Source: Desulfosudis oleivorans
GTDB taxonomy: Bacteria > Desulfobacterota > Desulfobacteria > Desulfobacterales > SURF-7
DNA length: 64,000 nt
NCBI GenBank assembly: GCA_020723305.1
Contig: DYJC01000019.1
Span: 24,166-88,165, forward strand
Direction: 5' to 3'
Position numbers and translations under genes: made by a program. The notes under the pieces are model-generated. The model was given only the letters and a program-made list of their open reading frames with translations, was not told the origin of the DNA and searched no databases. Shown in pieces: positions 1 to 8,674 of this stretch (the first letter of the stretch is position 1; every line of letters starts with the position of its first letter).

Positions 1-196
1 CAAAAAACAGAAAATCGGAATGTTTAAGATTCCGGATATACGCGGCTTCCTGCCGATGGCGATCATAGACACAGGCTTTTTTCACACAGTTATGGCACCG
101 GGCGCAGTCTTCACGCCAGTCTACAATACCGTGTTTCCCGATACGCGGCAACCGGGGAGGAACAGGGGTTGTTTTGATATGATATTTTTCAGGCAT
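1..196 (-). CDS. FMN-type glutamate synthase-like protein, N-terminal part (cut by window edge)
   Basis: Sixty-five codons are visible from an ATG at 196; the rest lies outside the window. The peptide has a ferredoxin-like cysteine cluster, C31-x2-C34-x2-C37-x4-C42, inside the string CARCHNCVKKAC. From memory of the family, this N-terminus resembles the iron-sulfur/FMN glutamate synthase-related proteins of sulfate reducers, which bind FMN and catalyse the 2-oxoglutarate amination half of glutamate synthesis. It is the last visible gene of the operon, 13 bases after metF. The operon also encodes the amidotransferase half (8782-11430) and a GltD-type module inside HdrA, which supports the assignment. 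The cysteines and reading frame are seen; the glutamate synthase identity is inferred because the catalytic domain is not visible. Confidence 0.6.
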   Translation of the reverse strand, partial: MPEKYHIKTTPVPPRLPRIGKHGIVDWREDCARCHNCVKKACVYDRHRQEAAYIRNLKHSDFLFF

Positions 197-209
197 TTTT
201 TTCTCTATT

Positions 210-1115
210 TTATTTTTCTAATGAAGCAATAATTTCAGATACACGTTTCTCCTTACCTCCGGAAAGAAGGTGGATTCCTTTCACACCATCCATCTTCTTC
301 ATTTTCCGGATGGTCTCAAGGCAGATATTCAGACCCTCTTTTTTTTGAGCCCCCTTGTCTCCTGCTTTCTTCAGCCGTTCAATAATACTGTCCGGTATGG
401 ACAGATCCATATAGTGATCTCTTAAGGTTTCTGCTTCCTGATACCCTGAGAGCGGCATGACGCCTGCCAGGATGGCTGTGTTTTCGGTTATCTTCTGATT
501 GCGGGCCTGTTCGAGCCATCTTTCAAATGCTTCCACATCAAACACCGCCTGGGTCTGGATAAATTCAGCGCCTGCTTCAACTTTTTTTGCCAGTCTCAGG
601 ATGTTCAGCTCCAGCGGTTTCATGTCCGGGCCGGCTACCGCGCCGATCAGAACCGGAAAATCGCCTTTTATTGCTGTTCCATCCAGAAGAACATGTTGAT
701 CCCGCATCTGTTTTACAGCGGCAATGAGCTGGATGGAATCGATATCATACACATTTGCAGATTCAGGACTTCCGGTAAGTGCCTGATGGTGGCCGGAAAG
801 ACACAGTACATTCCGGATACCCAGGGCGCATGCTCCCAGAAGATCCGACTGGATAGCGATGCGGTTCCTGTCGCGGGTGACAATCTGGTACACCGGTTCC
901 ATCCCGGCCTTGACCAGCACCAGAGATCCGGCAAGGCTGGAGAGTAAAGGGCCGTGAGGATTATCCGCCACATTCACAGCAGTGATACCGTTTCCAAAAG
1001 AAGAGATGGCTGCTTCGATTTCCAAAATAGCGGTACTTGCCTGTGGAAGAAGCTCTGCGGTGACGATGAAGTCTCCTGCGGCTATCTTTTTTGCTAGCCG
1101 GCTGTCATGTTTCAT
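210..1115 (-). CDS. metF: Methylenetetrahydrofolate reductase, MetF family
   Basis: A 301-residue MetF-type TIM-barrel protein. It interconverts 5,10-methylene- and 5-methyl-tetrahydrofolate, the last step of the methyl branch of the Wood-Ljungdahl pathway; in complete-oxidising sulfate reducers it runs oxidatively. Family-like segments include the N-terminal TAELLPQ strand, the NVADNPHG segment near residue 50, NVLCLSGHH near 105 and AEFIQTQAVFD near 185. The ATG has a good ribosome-binding site (AGGAG six bases upstream). It lies 3 bases after the stop of an mvhD gene and downstream of metV, the gene order of the MetVF-HdrABC-MvhD complex described in Moorella thermoacetica. The enzyme is therefore probably soluble and takes or gives electrons through MetV, MvhD and Hdr rather than NAD(P)H directly. 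Confidence 0.92.
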   Translation of the reverse strand: MKHDSRLAKKIAAGDFIVTAELLPQASTAILEIEAAISSFGNGITAVNVADNPHGPLLSSLAGSLVLVKAGMEPVYQIVTRDRNRIAIQSDLLGACALGIRNVLCLSGHHQALTGSPESANVYDIDSIQLIAAVKQMRDQHVLLDGTAIKGDFPVLIGAVAGPDMKPLELNILRLAKKVEAGAEFIQTQAVFDVEAFERWLEQARNQKITENTAILAGVMPLSGYQEAETLRDHYMDLSIPDSIIERLKKAGDKGAQKKEGLNICLETIRKMKKMDGVKGIHLLSGGKEKRVSEIIASLEK

Positions 1116-1118
1116 ATA

Positions 1119-1520
1119 TTACTCCTGTGATCTTTCTGTATCCTGTAAAATATTATCTTTCAGTTTCTCTATTGCTGCTTTGATCTGCCCGACATCTTCT
1201 TCATTTTTCCGGACGACGATCATACGTCCCTTGCCAAGGCCCGTCTCTTCCAGCATGGAATCAACTGCCATCGCTCTTTTCCGTGCCCGAAGGTTTCCTT
1301 CCAGAAATTTACACTCATCCTGCCCGCATGTAACCAGCAAAACACCATCCGAGCCTTTCTCAAATGCTTTCAGCAGATAAAGCAAATTCACTTTCCCGGA
1401 GCATGGCAAGCTGACGGTTTGAATCTGATGATCTCCCTGGCCATTTCCGTTGATTTCAATCTGTTTCCGGAGCAGGTCGGTATCCAGGCAGTTTGAGCAG
1501 TAAAATATGTGTATCTTCAT
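1119..1520 (-). CDS. mvhD: MvhD/FlpD-type iron-sulfur electron-transfer subunit (cysteine form)
   Basis: A 133-residue member of the methyl-viologen-reducing hydrogenase delta family, which carries a [2Fe-2S] cluster and passes electrons to HdrA. Expected cysteines are visible: C8 and C11 (FYCSNCLD), C40 (LPCSGK), C65 and C70 (TCGQDEC). The ATG at 1520 is preferred over an in-frame TTG at 1526. It sits between metV and metF and is the second mvhD copy in the operon; the first (2204-2674) has a TGA codon at the position equivalent to C11. Having both forms suggests the two subunits serve different partners, for example one facing HdrA and one facing MetF/MetV, but that is inference. Confidence 0.85.
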   Translation of the reverse strand: MKIHIFYCSNCLDTDLLRKQIEINGNGQGDHQIQTVSLPCSGKVNLLYLLKAFEKGSDGVLLVTCGQDECKFLEGNLRARKRAMAVDSMLEETGLGKGRMIVVRKNEEDVGQIKAAIEKLKDNILQDTERSQE

Positions 1521-1538
1521 GATCAATATCCAGGTTGT

Positions 1539-2207
1539 TTAAATTCTGTGATCCTCACGGACAATAACCCGACATCCCCCGCCAAGGCTTGGTGCCCAAT
1601 TTTTGGGTGGTACAATCCTTTTGAGTCTGTCCAATTGGCCGATGCTTTTCAATCGTTGATAAATAAGCTGCCATCCACATGGCCGGTCCGGGCGAACCTC
1701 GCAGCGATCTTCCCGGGAACCCCCGCAGGGGCCGTTCAGCATATGTTTGGCGCATCGCGTAACCGGGCAAATCCCCCCATACTGGTCCAATACGCAGGCC
1801 CCGCAGGCAGCACACTTCTCCGCCCAGATGCCTCTCTCTTCAAGAATGCCGATAAACGACGTATTGAGTCCGGCATAGACGGGTTTTGCAGGATACCGTT
1901 CGGCAATGGCCTGAACACCGGCTCCACACCCCAGGGAAAGAACAACATCGTTTCTTTCAACCGCCTTTGCAGCTTCTTCTATGAATACATTGTCACACTG
2001 CCTTTCAATTGTGAGTTCTTCGATTTCAAACGAAAGATTCTTCGCTCTTGAGGCAATTCGCAGTGCGGAACTGATAATGCTGACCTCTCGTTCTCCTCCG
2101 GCAAGACATACGGTTACGCATGTGCCGCATCCCAATACCAGAATTTTTTTATGGCCTTCAAGGATATCGACAAGTTCCGGTATGGTTTTTCTTTCTGCTA
2201 CGATCAT
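1539..2207 (-). CDS. metV: MetV, zinc/iron-sulfur partner of methylene-THF reductase
   Basis: A 222-residue protein of the methylene-tetrahydrofolate reductase C-terminal (MetV) family. It forms a complex with MetF and is thought to relay electrons between MetF flavin and external carriers. The N-terminal half has a LGCGTCVTVC cluster (C27, C30, C34). The C-terminal half has the diagnostic cysteine-rich block KCAACGACVL...GGICPVTRCAKHMLNGPCGG at about residues 131-165. Its start overlaps the stop of the upstream selenocysteine mvhD by four bases (ATGA), indicating translational coupling, and AGGAG lies 8 bases upstream. Order metV - mvhD - metF is tight, with gaps of 18 and 3 bases. Confidence 0.9.
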   Translation of the reverse strand: MIVAERKTIPELVDILEGHKKILVLGCGTCVTVCLAGGEREVSIISSALRIASRAKNLSFEIEELTIERQCDNVFIEEAAKAVERNDVVLSLGCGAGVQAIAERYPAKPVYAGLNTSFIGILEERGIWAEKCAACGACVLDQYGGICPVTRCAKHMLNGPCGGSREDRCEVRPDRPCGWQLIYQRLKSIGQLDRLKRIVPPKNWAPSLGGGCRVIVREDHRI

Positions 2208-2674
2208 GGTTGGATCTCCTGTTCGATCATTGCATCCGGTACGGATGGGGATGCATCGGCCTGATGTAAAGGATTGGGGCCGAGACTACGGATGGTTTCG
2301 ATCATATTTTTGATGTGCTCGACAAAATGACGAGCGTCTGCTGCACCGATATTGATCATCCGCAAACGCTCCATTTCAAAACCGGCCTCGGACAGTATCT
2401 GACGGGTGTAGTTCACCCGGCGTTTGGCCATTAAATTACCTTCAATAAAATGGCAGCTTCCTTCTTCACATCCGGCAACAAGGACGCCGTCCGCACCGTT
2501 TTCAAATGCTTTCATGAAATATTCAACTTCCAGCTTGCCGGTACAGGGCGTGCGGATAATCCGGATATTCGTCGGGTATTGAAGTCGCATGGAACCTGAC
2601 AGGTCCGCAGAGGAATACGCTCAGTAATGGCAGCAAAAGGCGATTATTTTGGGTTCAAACGGGTTTTGGTTCAT
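2204..2674 (-). CDS. mvhD: MvhD-type iron-sulfur subunit, predicted selenoprotein with in-frame TGA (Sec18)
   Basis: A conventional reading starts only at the internal ATG at 2590 (128 residues) and lacks the conserved N-terminus. Reading from ATG 2674 gives MNQNPFEPKIIAFCCHY, then TGA at 2623-2621, then AYSSADLSGS running straight into MRLQYP at 2590. MvhD/FlpD proteins have C-C-x-x-C at this point, so the TGA replaces the third cysteine: C14, C15, U18. Remaining ligand positions are intact (C44, C69, C74). A 16-base SECIS-like hairpin starts 14 bases after the TGA (2591-2606). Full length is 156 residues, normal for the family. Selenocysteine forms of this subunit are established in methanogen VhuD; a selenoprotein here fits that precedent. 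A second in-frame ATG at 2677 is an alternative start. The gene begins 17 bases after hdrA and overlaps metV by four bases. A nonsense mutation is the alternative, but the intact frame on both sides and the site of the TGA argue against it. Confidence 0.85.
2591..2606 (-). promoter_or_regulatory. Bacterial SECIS-like hairpin for the mvhD selenocysteine codon
   Basis: Read on the minus strand, GGACCTGTCAGGTTCC begins 14 bases after the TGA. It folds as a short stem (GGA-CCT with AGG-T-TCC) with a three-base GUC loop and one bulged U. Bacterial SECIS elements lie inside the coding region immediately 3' of UGA, have a small apical loop containing GU and usually a bulged U in the upper stem. Here the bulge is on the 3' side, whereas in E. 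coli fdhF it is on the 5' side, so binding by SelB is inferred. Confidence 0.6.
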
Positions 2675-2690
2675 CATATTTCTCTTTTAC

Positions 2691-5600
2691 CTAATTGGGT
2701 AACTCTTTATTTTTGTGAAACAGTTCATCCAGCATGGCGATAAAATGTTTTGTCTCAAAATGGTTGAGCTGGATTGCACGGGCAGGACACTCTGATGCGC
2801 AGATCCCGCATCCCATGCATTTGGCGGCTGCAATCTCGCCTTTATGATCTTTATTCATAAATGGTGCACCATAGGGGCACGAATGAACACAGGTCATACA
2901 TGAAATACACTTGCTCTGGTCAACTCTTGAAACCTGGGCGCCCACCTCAAGATGCGTCTTGGAAAGCACCGTAGCTGCTCGCGCCGCCGCAGCTCGGGCC
3001 TGGGAGATGTTTTCGTCCATAAACTTGGGTGAGTGGGCCAGACCGCAGAGGAATATCCCCTCGTTTGCAAAATCAACCGGCCGGAGTTTCATATGTGCTT
3101 CCACATAAAAACCATTGGCATTGAGCGGAACCTTGAGCATATTTGAAAGCAAGCGGTTGCCTGAAAGTGGTGTGATGCCGGTACTCAACACCACCTGGTC
3201 CGTTTCGATTTCAATGGTTTCCGGAAAATCCGGGCTGTCAATGGTGACCAGAAGTTGGGTGCCGTTTGTCACAACCGGCGGTTTTTCCTTGTCATAGCGG
3301 ATAAACACCACTCCGGCCTTGCGGGCTTCTTTGTAATATGTTTCACGGAATCCATAGGTGCGGATATCCCGATACAGGACAAAGATATTGGTGTCCGGGT
3401 TCTGTTTTTTTATGGAAAGGGCGTTTTTGATTGCCATGGAGCAGCAGAGACGGCTACAGTATTCCCGTTCATCATTGCGCGAGCCCACACATTGAATCAT
3501 GATAATGTTCTGGGCGGATGTATCGAACGTATGATCATAGAGGCGTTTTTCAAGCACTGTCTGGGTGATGACATGATCCGATTCTGCGGCAAGAAATTCG
3601 GTTGTTCCTGCCGGGTCCGCACCGGTGGCGACAATAACGGCTCCGCAAGGCACATCCATACTGTTACCGTTCCGGGCAAGAGTCATCCTGAATTTTCCCA
3701 CATGGCCGGCAATACCGGTGACCTCTGTTTCCAGATGAAGCTTGACCTGTGGATGGTTTTTCACTTGTTGGATCAGATCGTTTGTAAAGCCTGCGATGTC
3801 ATGATGTTCCAGCGTACCGTGAATGGTGTGCAGATGGCCGCCAAGCTGTCCGGTCTTTTCAACAAGATGCACCTTGAATCCCTGGTTGGCCAGTGACAGC
3901 GCCGCAGTCATTCCGCTGAGTCCGCCACCGATCACAAGACCCTCCTGGTTTATGGCAAGGGATTCTCCGATCTGCGGCTTGAGCAGACGCGCCCTCGCCA
4001 GGGACATGCGTACCAGTTCAATCGCTTTTTCCGTTGCGGCTTCCGGCTCGGAAGCATGAACCCAGGAACACTGATCCCGGATATTGGCCAGGTCAAAGAG
4101 ATATGGATTCAACCCGGCTTCACGCAACGTTTCCCGGAACAGGGGTTCGTGAGTCCGGGGTGTGCAGGAGGCCACTACAATGCGGTTGAGCCGGTGTTGT
4201 ATGATGGCTTCCTTGACCTCGGACAGGCTGGCATCGGAACAGGCATACATGGTATGGGTTGCCAGAACCACATCAGGATCATTGGAAACAGCGCTGGTCA
4301 CTTTTTCCACATCCACCGTGGAGGCGATGTTAATGCCGCAGTGGCATACAAACACTCCGATTCTGGGCATTTCATCCGTTATGTCATGCTCTTCCGGATA
4401 TTCTCTTTTGGTCACCAGCTTATTCCGGACCTCGGACAGTTGTTCCATGGACATGGAGGCAGCAGCACTCGCCTGGGTAACGGTTTCCGGGATATCTTTT
4501 GGTTCCTGAAATGCACCTGCCACAAATACACCGGGAAGTGATGTCTGTAATGGATTGAGACGGTCTGTTGCGCAAAATCCGAATTCATTCAGACGGATAC
4601 CCAGGCGGGAGATCGTTTCAGATACGGCTGGTTTGGGGTCCAGGCCCACGGATAACACGACCATGTCAAACGCTTCTTCTTTACGTTCAAGATGATCCCC
4701 GATAAAACTCAGTATGAGATTTCTTGTTTTTGGGTTCTCTACAACCCTTGAGGGCATGCTCTTCATATAATGAATGTTGCCCTGTGCTTTTGCGCGTTCA
4801 TAATACTGGTCAAAGTCTTTTCCAAATGCACGGATATCCATATAAAAGATGGTTACATCCAGCCCGTCCACATGTTCGCAAGCAACCATGGCCTGCTTGG
4901 TGGTTGCCATGCAGCAGATAGAGGAGCAGTATTCATTGTGGCATTTTGAATCCCGTGAACCCACACACTGAATAAAGGCAATTCGTTTTACTTCCTTTTT
5001 GTCGGATGGCCGGATGACGTGTCCATGGTAAGGTCCTGCCGCAGAAAGCATCCGTTCAAACTGAACACTGGTGAGGACATTCGCATATCTTCCGAAACCG
5101 AATTCTCCCTTGGTTTTTGCATCAAACTCCTGGAAACCGGGAGCCAGAATGATCGAACCGATGTCCAGGGTGATGATCTTCTCCTGCATATTATGAACAA
5201 TGGCTTTCTTTTCACAGGCTTCTGCACATGCGTTGCATTCGGAGCAGAGGGCACAATTCAGGCATCTTTCACATTCTGCGAGGGCATCTTCTTCGGAAAA
5301 ACAGGTTTCAATTTCGGAAAAATCTTTGATACGTTGGGCTACGGGCAGCTCTTTTGCTGTGGCACGCGGTTTTTTGATGATACCTTTTTCAGAGGGTAGA
5401 AGTTCATCGGAAATTGGGTTGAGTGTATCCTGGAACCGGAAAATTTCTGCTTCTCCACCGCGGATATACCCGTCAATGGATTCTGCAGCCCGTTTTCCGG
5501 CTGCAACCGCCTCGATGACTGTGGCTGCACCGGTTACAATATCTCCACCTGCAAATACGCCCGGTATTTTCGTTATACCGTTATGATCGGCTTCGATATT

Positions 5601-7160
5601 TCCCCATTTATTCACAGCAAGATTGGATGCGGATTCCGTCAAACAGGTATCCGGTTCGCTGCCTATGGCCAGAATCAATTTGTCTGCGGCCATCTCAAAT
5701 TCAGAACCCTGGATGGGGATAGGTTTGCGACGACCGGAGTCATCGGGTTCCCCCAGTTTCATCCGGATACATCTGACCTTATCAAGTTTATTGTTTCCGC
5801 TACTGATACATTCAACAGGTGCTGTCAGAAATTCAAAATGAACACCTTCCTCGACAGCATGGTTGATCTCTTCCTGTATGGCAGGAAGTTCTTTTTCACT
5901 TCTGCGGTATACAATGCTGACCTTTTCCGCACCCAGACGAATGGCAGTGCAAGCTGCATCCATGGCAACATCACCACCGCCTACAACAATGACATCTCCT
6001 TTGAGTACGGGTTTTTCATTATCCGTACTTGCCTTCCGGAGAAATGCAAGACCCTGTTCCACGCCTTCAAGGGTCTCTCCTTCTATCTTAAGAGAAACAC
6101 CTTTTTGAGTGCCGATACCGATAAATACAGCATCATACTCCTTGGTTATTTTTTCAAAGGAGATATCTTTCCCGATCGTGGTGTTATAAATAAAGGTGAC
6201 CCCTTTTCGCCGGATCAGTTCAACTTCATAGTCCAGTATATTGACCGGAAGACGGTATTCCGGAATTCCCCACCGGAGCATACCACCTGCTGCCGGAGAT
6301 GCCTCATATACGGTTACCGCATACCCCCGATCCGCAAGGTCCTGCGCAGTTGTGAGTCCGGAAGGTCCGGCGCCGATCACCGCAACTTTTTTTGCATCCG
6401 GGGCCGGCGTTTTCTCTACCGGGAGGGAGAGTTCGCCGGATTCGATCATCTCCATCTCTTTATCCGAGGCAAACCGTTTCAGTTGGCGTATGGCCACTGC
6501 TGAATCCAGACTGCTTCTTGTACAGGTGGCTTCACAGGGATGGGTGCATACACGGCCGCATATGGCGGACAGGGGATTTCTTTCCCGGATCATTGCAACC
6601 GCTTTGGCATACTCTTTCTTCTTGATAAGCTGGACATATCCCTGCACATTGATATTGGCCGGGCAGGCGATTTTACAGGGTGCATGACCGAGTTTTTGAA
6701 TTCCGACAACATTGGGTATGGCCTGGGCAGAGTATTTGGCAATGGCCTTTCTGGTTCCCAGATTCCGGTTGAACCTGTCTGGAATATCCACCGGGCAGAC
6801 CCGGATGCAGTCACCGCAGTCATTACAGATTTTTTCATCGACATAACGGGGAGATTGTTTGACCGAAGCGGTGAAATGGCCTGGCTCACCCTCGATTTTC
6901 ATCAGTTCTGAATGGGTCAGGATATTGATATTCAAATTGCGGAAGCATTCCACAAGTTTGGGGGAGACAATACAGGTAGCGCAATCACCTGTGGGGAATG
7001 TTTTGTCCAGATGAGACATCATGCCGCCGATAGCGGCAGAACGTTCAACAAGATAAACCTTGAAACCGGCGTTGGCAAGATCAAGGGATGCCTGAACACC
7101 GGCAATCCCGCCGCCTTGCACCAGAACAGCACCGATTTTTTTATTTTCCTTTGTTACCAT
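2691..7160 (-). CDS. hdrA: HdrA-GltD-HdrA fusion, flavin/iron-sulfur electron-bifurcating hub
   Basis: A 1489-residue protein from the ATG at 7160; an in-frame TTG at 7208 would add 16 residues but has a poorer context. Domains in order: HdrA N-terminal FAD fold (GGGIAG near 17) with CATCIVSPKLVEC near 60-72 and a ferredoxin motif CNDCGDCIRVCPV near 112; an inserted GltD / NADPH-glutamate-synthase-small-subunit module at about 150-600, with Fe-S cysteines (CGRVCTHPCEATC), an FAD motif VIGAGPSGL near 262 and an NAD(P)-binding VVGGGDVAMDAA near 393; a further cysteine-rich block near 630-650; the HdrA core with FIQCVGSRDSKCHNEYCSSICC near 730; then a second HdrA starting VFVCHCGIN near 937 with its own IQCVGSRN...YCSRLCC; finally a 2[4Fe-4S] ferredoxin (CISCMTCVHSCP and CMGCGICASECP). 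HdrA bifurcates electrons at FAD. The GltD module suggests NAD(P)H as one redox partner. Neighbours hdrB and mvhD are 52 and 16 bases away. Confidence 0.9.
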   Translation of the reverse strand: MVTKENKKIGAVLVQGGGIAGVQASLDLANAGFKVYLVERSAAIGGMMSHLDKTFPTGDCATCIVSPKLVECFRNLNINILTHSELMKIEGEPGHFTASVKQSPRYVDEKICNDCGDCIRVCPVDIPDRFNRNLGTRKAIAKYSAQAIPNVVGIQKLGHAPCKIACPANINVQGYVQLIKKKEYAKAVAMIRERNPLSAICGRVCTHPCEATCTRSSLDSAVAIRQLKRFASDKEMEMIESGELSLPVEKTPAPDAKKVAVIGAGPSGLTTAQDLADRGYAVTVYEASPAAGGMLRWGIPEYRLPVNILDYEVELIRRKGVTFIYNTTIGKDISFEKITKEYDAVFIGIGTQKGVSLKIEGETLEGVEQGLAFLRKASTDNEKPVLKGDVIVVGGGDVAMDAACTAIRLGAEKVSIVYRRSEKELPAIQEEINHAVEEGVHFEFLTAPVECISSGNNKLDKVRCIRMKLGEPDDSGRRKPIPIQGSEFEMAADKLILAIGSEPDTCLTESASNLAVNKWGNIEADHNGITKIPGVFAGGDIVTGAATVIEAVAAGKRAAESIDGYIRGGEAEIFRFQDTLNPISDELLPSEKGIIKKPRATAKELPVAQRIKDFSEIETCFSEEDALAECERCLNCALCSECNACAEACEKKAIVHNMQEKIITLDIGSIILAPGFQEFDAKTKGEFGFGRYANVLTSVQFERMLSAAGPYHGHVIRPSDKKEVKRIAFIQCVGSRDSKCHNEYCSSICCMATTKQAMVACEHVDGLDVTIFYMDIRAFGKDFDQYYERAKAQGNIHYMKSMPSRVVENPKTRNLILSFIGDHLERKEEAFDMVVLSVGLDPKPAVSETISRLGIRLNEFGFCATDRLNPLQTSLPGVFVAGAFQEPKDIPETVTQASAAASMSMEQLSEVRNKLVTKREYPEEHDITDEMPRIGVFVCHCGINIASTVDVEKVTSAVSNDPDVVLATHTMYACSDASLSEVKEAIIQHRLNRIVVASCTPRTHEPLFRETLREAGLNPYLFDLANIRDQCSWVHASEPEAATEKAIELVRMSLARARLLKPQIGESLAINQEGLVIGGGLSGMTAALSLANQGFKVHLVEKTGQLGGHLHTIHGTLEHHDIAGFTNDLIQQVKNHPQVKLHLETEVTGIAGHVGKFRMTLARNGNSMDVPCGAVIVATGADPAGTTEFLAAESDHVITQTVLEKRLYDHTFDTSAQNIIMIQCVGSRNDEREYCSRLCCSMAIKNALSIKKQNPDTNIFVLYRDIRTYGFRETYYKEARKAGVVFIRYDKEKPPVVTNGTQLLVTIDSPDFPETIEIETDQVVLSTGITPLSGNRLLSNMLKVPLNANGFYVEAHMKLRPVDFANEGIFLCGLAHSPKFMDENISQARAAAARAATVLSKTHLEVGAQVSRVDQSKCISCMTCVHSCPYGAPFMNKDHKGEIAAAKCMGCGICASECPARAIQLNHFETKHFIAMLDELFHKNKELPN

Positions 7161-7212
7161 AATATTCCACTTCCCTTGCAAATACTTGAAGGCTCCATAC
7201 AGGTACAACCGA

Positions 7213-8088
7213 TTAAACAGTTGCGGCTATGGCCTTTACAACCGGTGATGGGGAGACCACAAGTTTTTCCAGACCCAACTCCTTCCGGGAAAGTCCTAAG
7301 CATAAACCCATCAATTGTGTAATATATAAAACCGGCATGTCATACTGTTTTCCGGTTTGCTGTTTGATATCCATCTGCCGGAGGTCGAGATTCACCTGGC
7401 ATAACGGACAAGCAACTGCGATACATTCCGCTTCAACGGCCTTAGCCATTCCAATGATGGAATCCGAAAAGCTCACCACAAGATCCGACCTTGTCGTCAG
7501 CGAAAGACTGTTTCCGCAGCATTCAACTTTATAAGGCCAGTCCAGACTCTCTCCTCCCATGGCCCTGATCAGGTTATCCATGGATTGAGGATTTTCCGGG
7601 TCATCAAAATTGGTGATTTCCTGCGGGCGAACCAGAAGACACCCATAATAGGAAGCAACCCGGAGTCCGTTCAGGGAATATGTAAATGCATTTTGTAATG
7701 ACTCTTTTCCATAGTCTTCCAGAAGCACTTCCATCATATGTTTTATTTCAACAGATCCATCATAATCCCGGCCAATCGCATTTCTGACCTTTTTACGCAT
7801 TTCCGGATGATTTTTGACTTCATGGTTTGCCGTCTTTAATCTGTTGTAACAGGCTGCGCAATTTACAACTATATCCAGCCCCATGTCCTTGGCCAGTATC
7901 AGGTTTGCAGCGGAAAGCGATGCAGCCAGAACACGATCCGTCTGATGGCCGGGTGTGGAGCCGCAACAGGACCAGCCCTTGATTTCAATAAAATCAATAC
8001 CCAGGGCGCGTGCGACCGCAATGCTGGAAGAATGCTGGTCTCGGGCGGATGATTCCGCTGAACAACCGGGATAATATGCATATTTCAT
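7213..8088 (-). CDS. hdrB: HdrB-type heterodisulfide reductase subunit B
   Basis: A 291-residue protein with two CCG domains, the family that holds the noncubane [4Fe-4S] clusters of heterodisulfide reductase. Copy 1: PGCS near 8-9, SCCGS near 41 and NCAAC near 77. Copy 2: YGCL near 150, ECCGNS near 190 and CPLC near 228. In methanogens HdrB reduces CoM-S-S-CoB. Bacteria without those thiols use HdrBC-like modules with other acceptors, and in the MetVF-Hdr complex of acetogens its acceptor is unresolved. It overlaps hdrC by four bases and precedes the hdrA fusion. Confidence 0.92.
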   Translation of the reverse strand: MKYAYYPGCSAESSARDQHSSSIAVARALGIDFIEIKGWSCCGSTPGHQTDRVLAASLSAANLILAKDMGLDIVVNCAACYNRLKTANHEVKNHPEMRKKVRNAIGRDYDGSVEIKHMMEVLLEDYGKESLQNAFTYSLNGLRVASYYGCLLVRPQEITNFDDPENPQSMDNLIRAMGGESLDWPYKVECCGNSLSLTTRSDLVVSFSDSIIGMAKAVEAECIAVACPLCQVNLDLRQMDIKQQTGKQYDMPVLYITQLMGLCLGLSRKELGLEKLVVSPSPVVKAIAATV

Positions 8089-8654
8089 GATAAACGACCC
8101 TTGTTTTGCCTGGTTTTTCTGAAAATTCTTCTGACTCTTTTTCGATTGGCACCCAATGACGGCAGCAATGCAATCTTTTTCTTTTGCATAATAATGGGCA
8201 GCTTATCCGTATCCCGCATATACGATGATGTGCCAATTTTATAGGCTGTCATCAATGCAAGATCGTAGGTTCGTCCGAAAATTTCCACGGTTTTCAGAAA
8301 TGCATTGTTGAATAAAGGAACATTCCCCTCCGGTATTACCGCCTTCTTTTGAATGACGAGCGCACGCAGTGCATCCATAACCGAAACCATATCAATACCC
8401 ATTGGGCATCTTGCAAAACAGGTTTCGCATGAGACACATGTCCAGATGAGATCGCTGGTCAAAAGCTCATCTCCGGCACCTAACTGCAGGCGTCTGATCA
8501 GTTCAGAAGGTGGTGATTGAACATGAGCTGAAACCGTGCAACCGCAAGAACATTTTTTACATTGATAACAAACAGCAAGGTCTATACCGGATATTTCTCT
8601 GATTTGATTCAGCAGGTTTTTGCCGGTTTGACCTTTTGTGATTCTGATTGTCAT
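8085..8654 (-). CDS. hdrC: HdrC-type iron-sulfur subunit
   Basis: A 189-residue soluble ferredoxin-like subunit with two [4Fe-4S] motifs, CYQCKKCSCGC (residues 29-39) and CVSCETCFARCP near 73. It wires HdrA to HdrB. The basic C-terminal tail (KKKIALLPS...KRVRRIFRK) is not a cluster region. The ATG has GAGAGGGT upstream. It overlaps hdrB by four bases. A 127-base gap with a palindromic repeat separates it from the upstream glutamate synthase gene. Confidence 0.92.
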   Translation of the reverse strand: MTIRITKGQTGKNLLNQIREISGIDLAVCYQCKKCSCGCTVSAHVQSPPSELIRRLQLGAGDELLTSDLIWTCVSCETCFARCPMGIDMVSVMDALRALVIQKKAVIPEGNVPLFNNAFLKTVEIFGRTYDLALMTAYKIGTSSYMRDTDKLPIIMQKKKIALLPSLGANRKRVRRIFRKTRQNKGRLS

Positions 8655-8674
8655 GGTGACCCTCTCTTACAGCT

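Noticed and set aside
2204..2590. Short mvhD starting at the ATG at 2590
   Set aside because: It would lack the first cluster-binding cysteines and has no ribosome-binding site; the upstream in-frame sequence across TGA restores the full family pattern.
3255..6503. Long plus-strand reading frames opposite hdrA (for example 3255-3896 and 5583-6503)
   Set aside because: They lie antisense to a strongly conserved gene, have no ribosome-binding sites and resemble no family; they follow from the codon use of hdrA.
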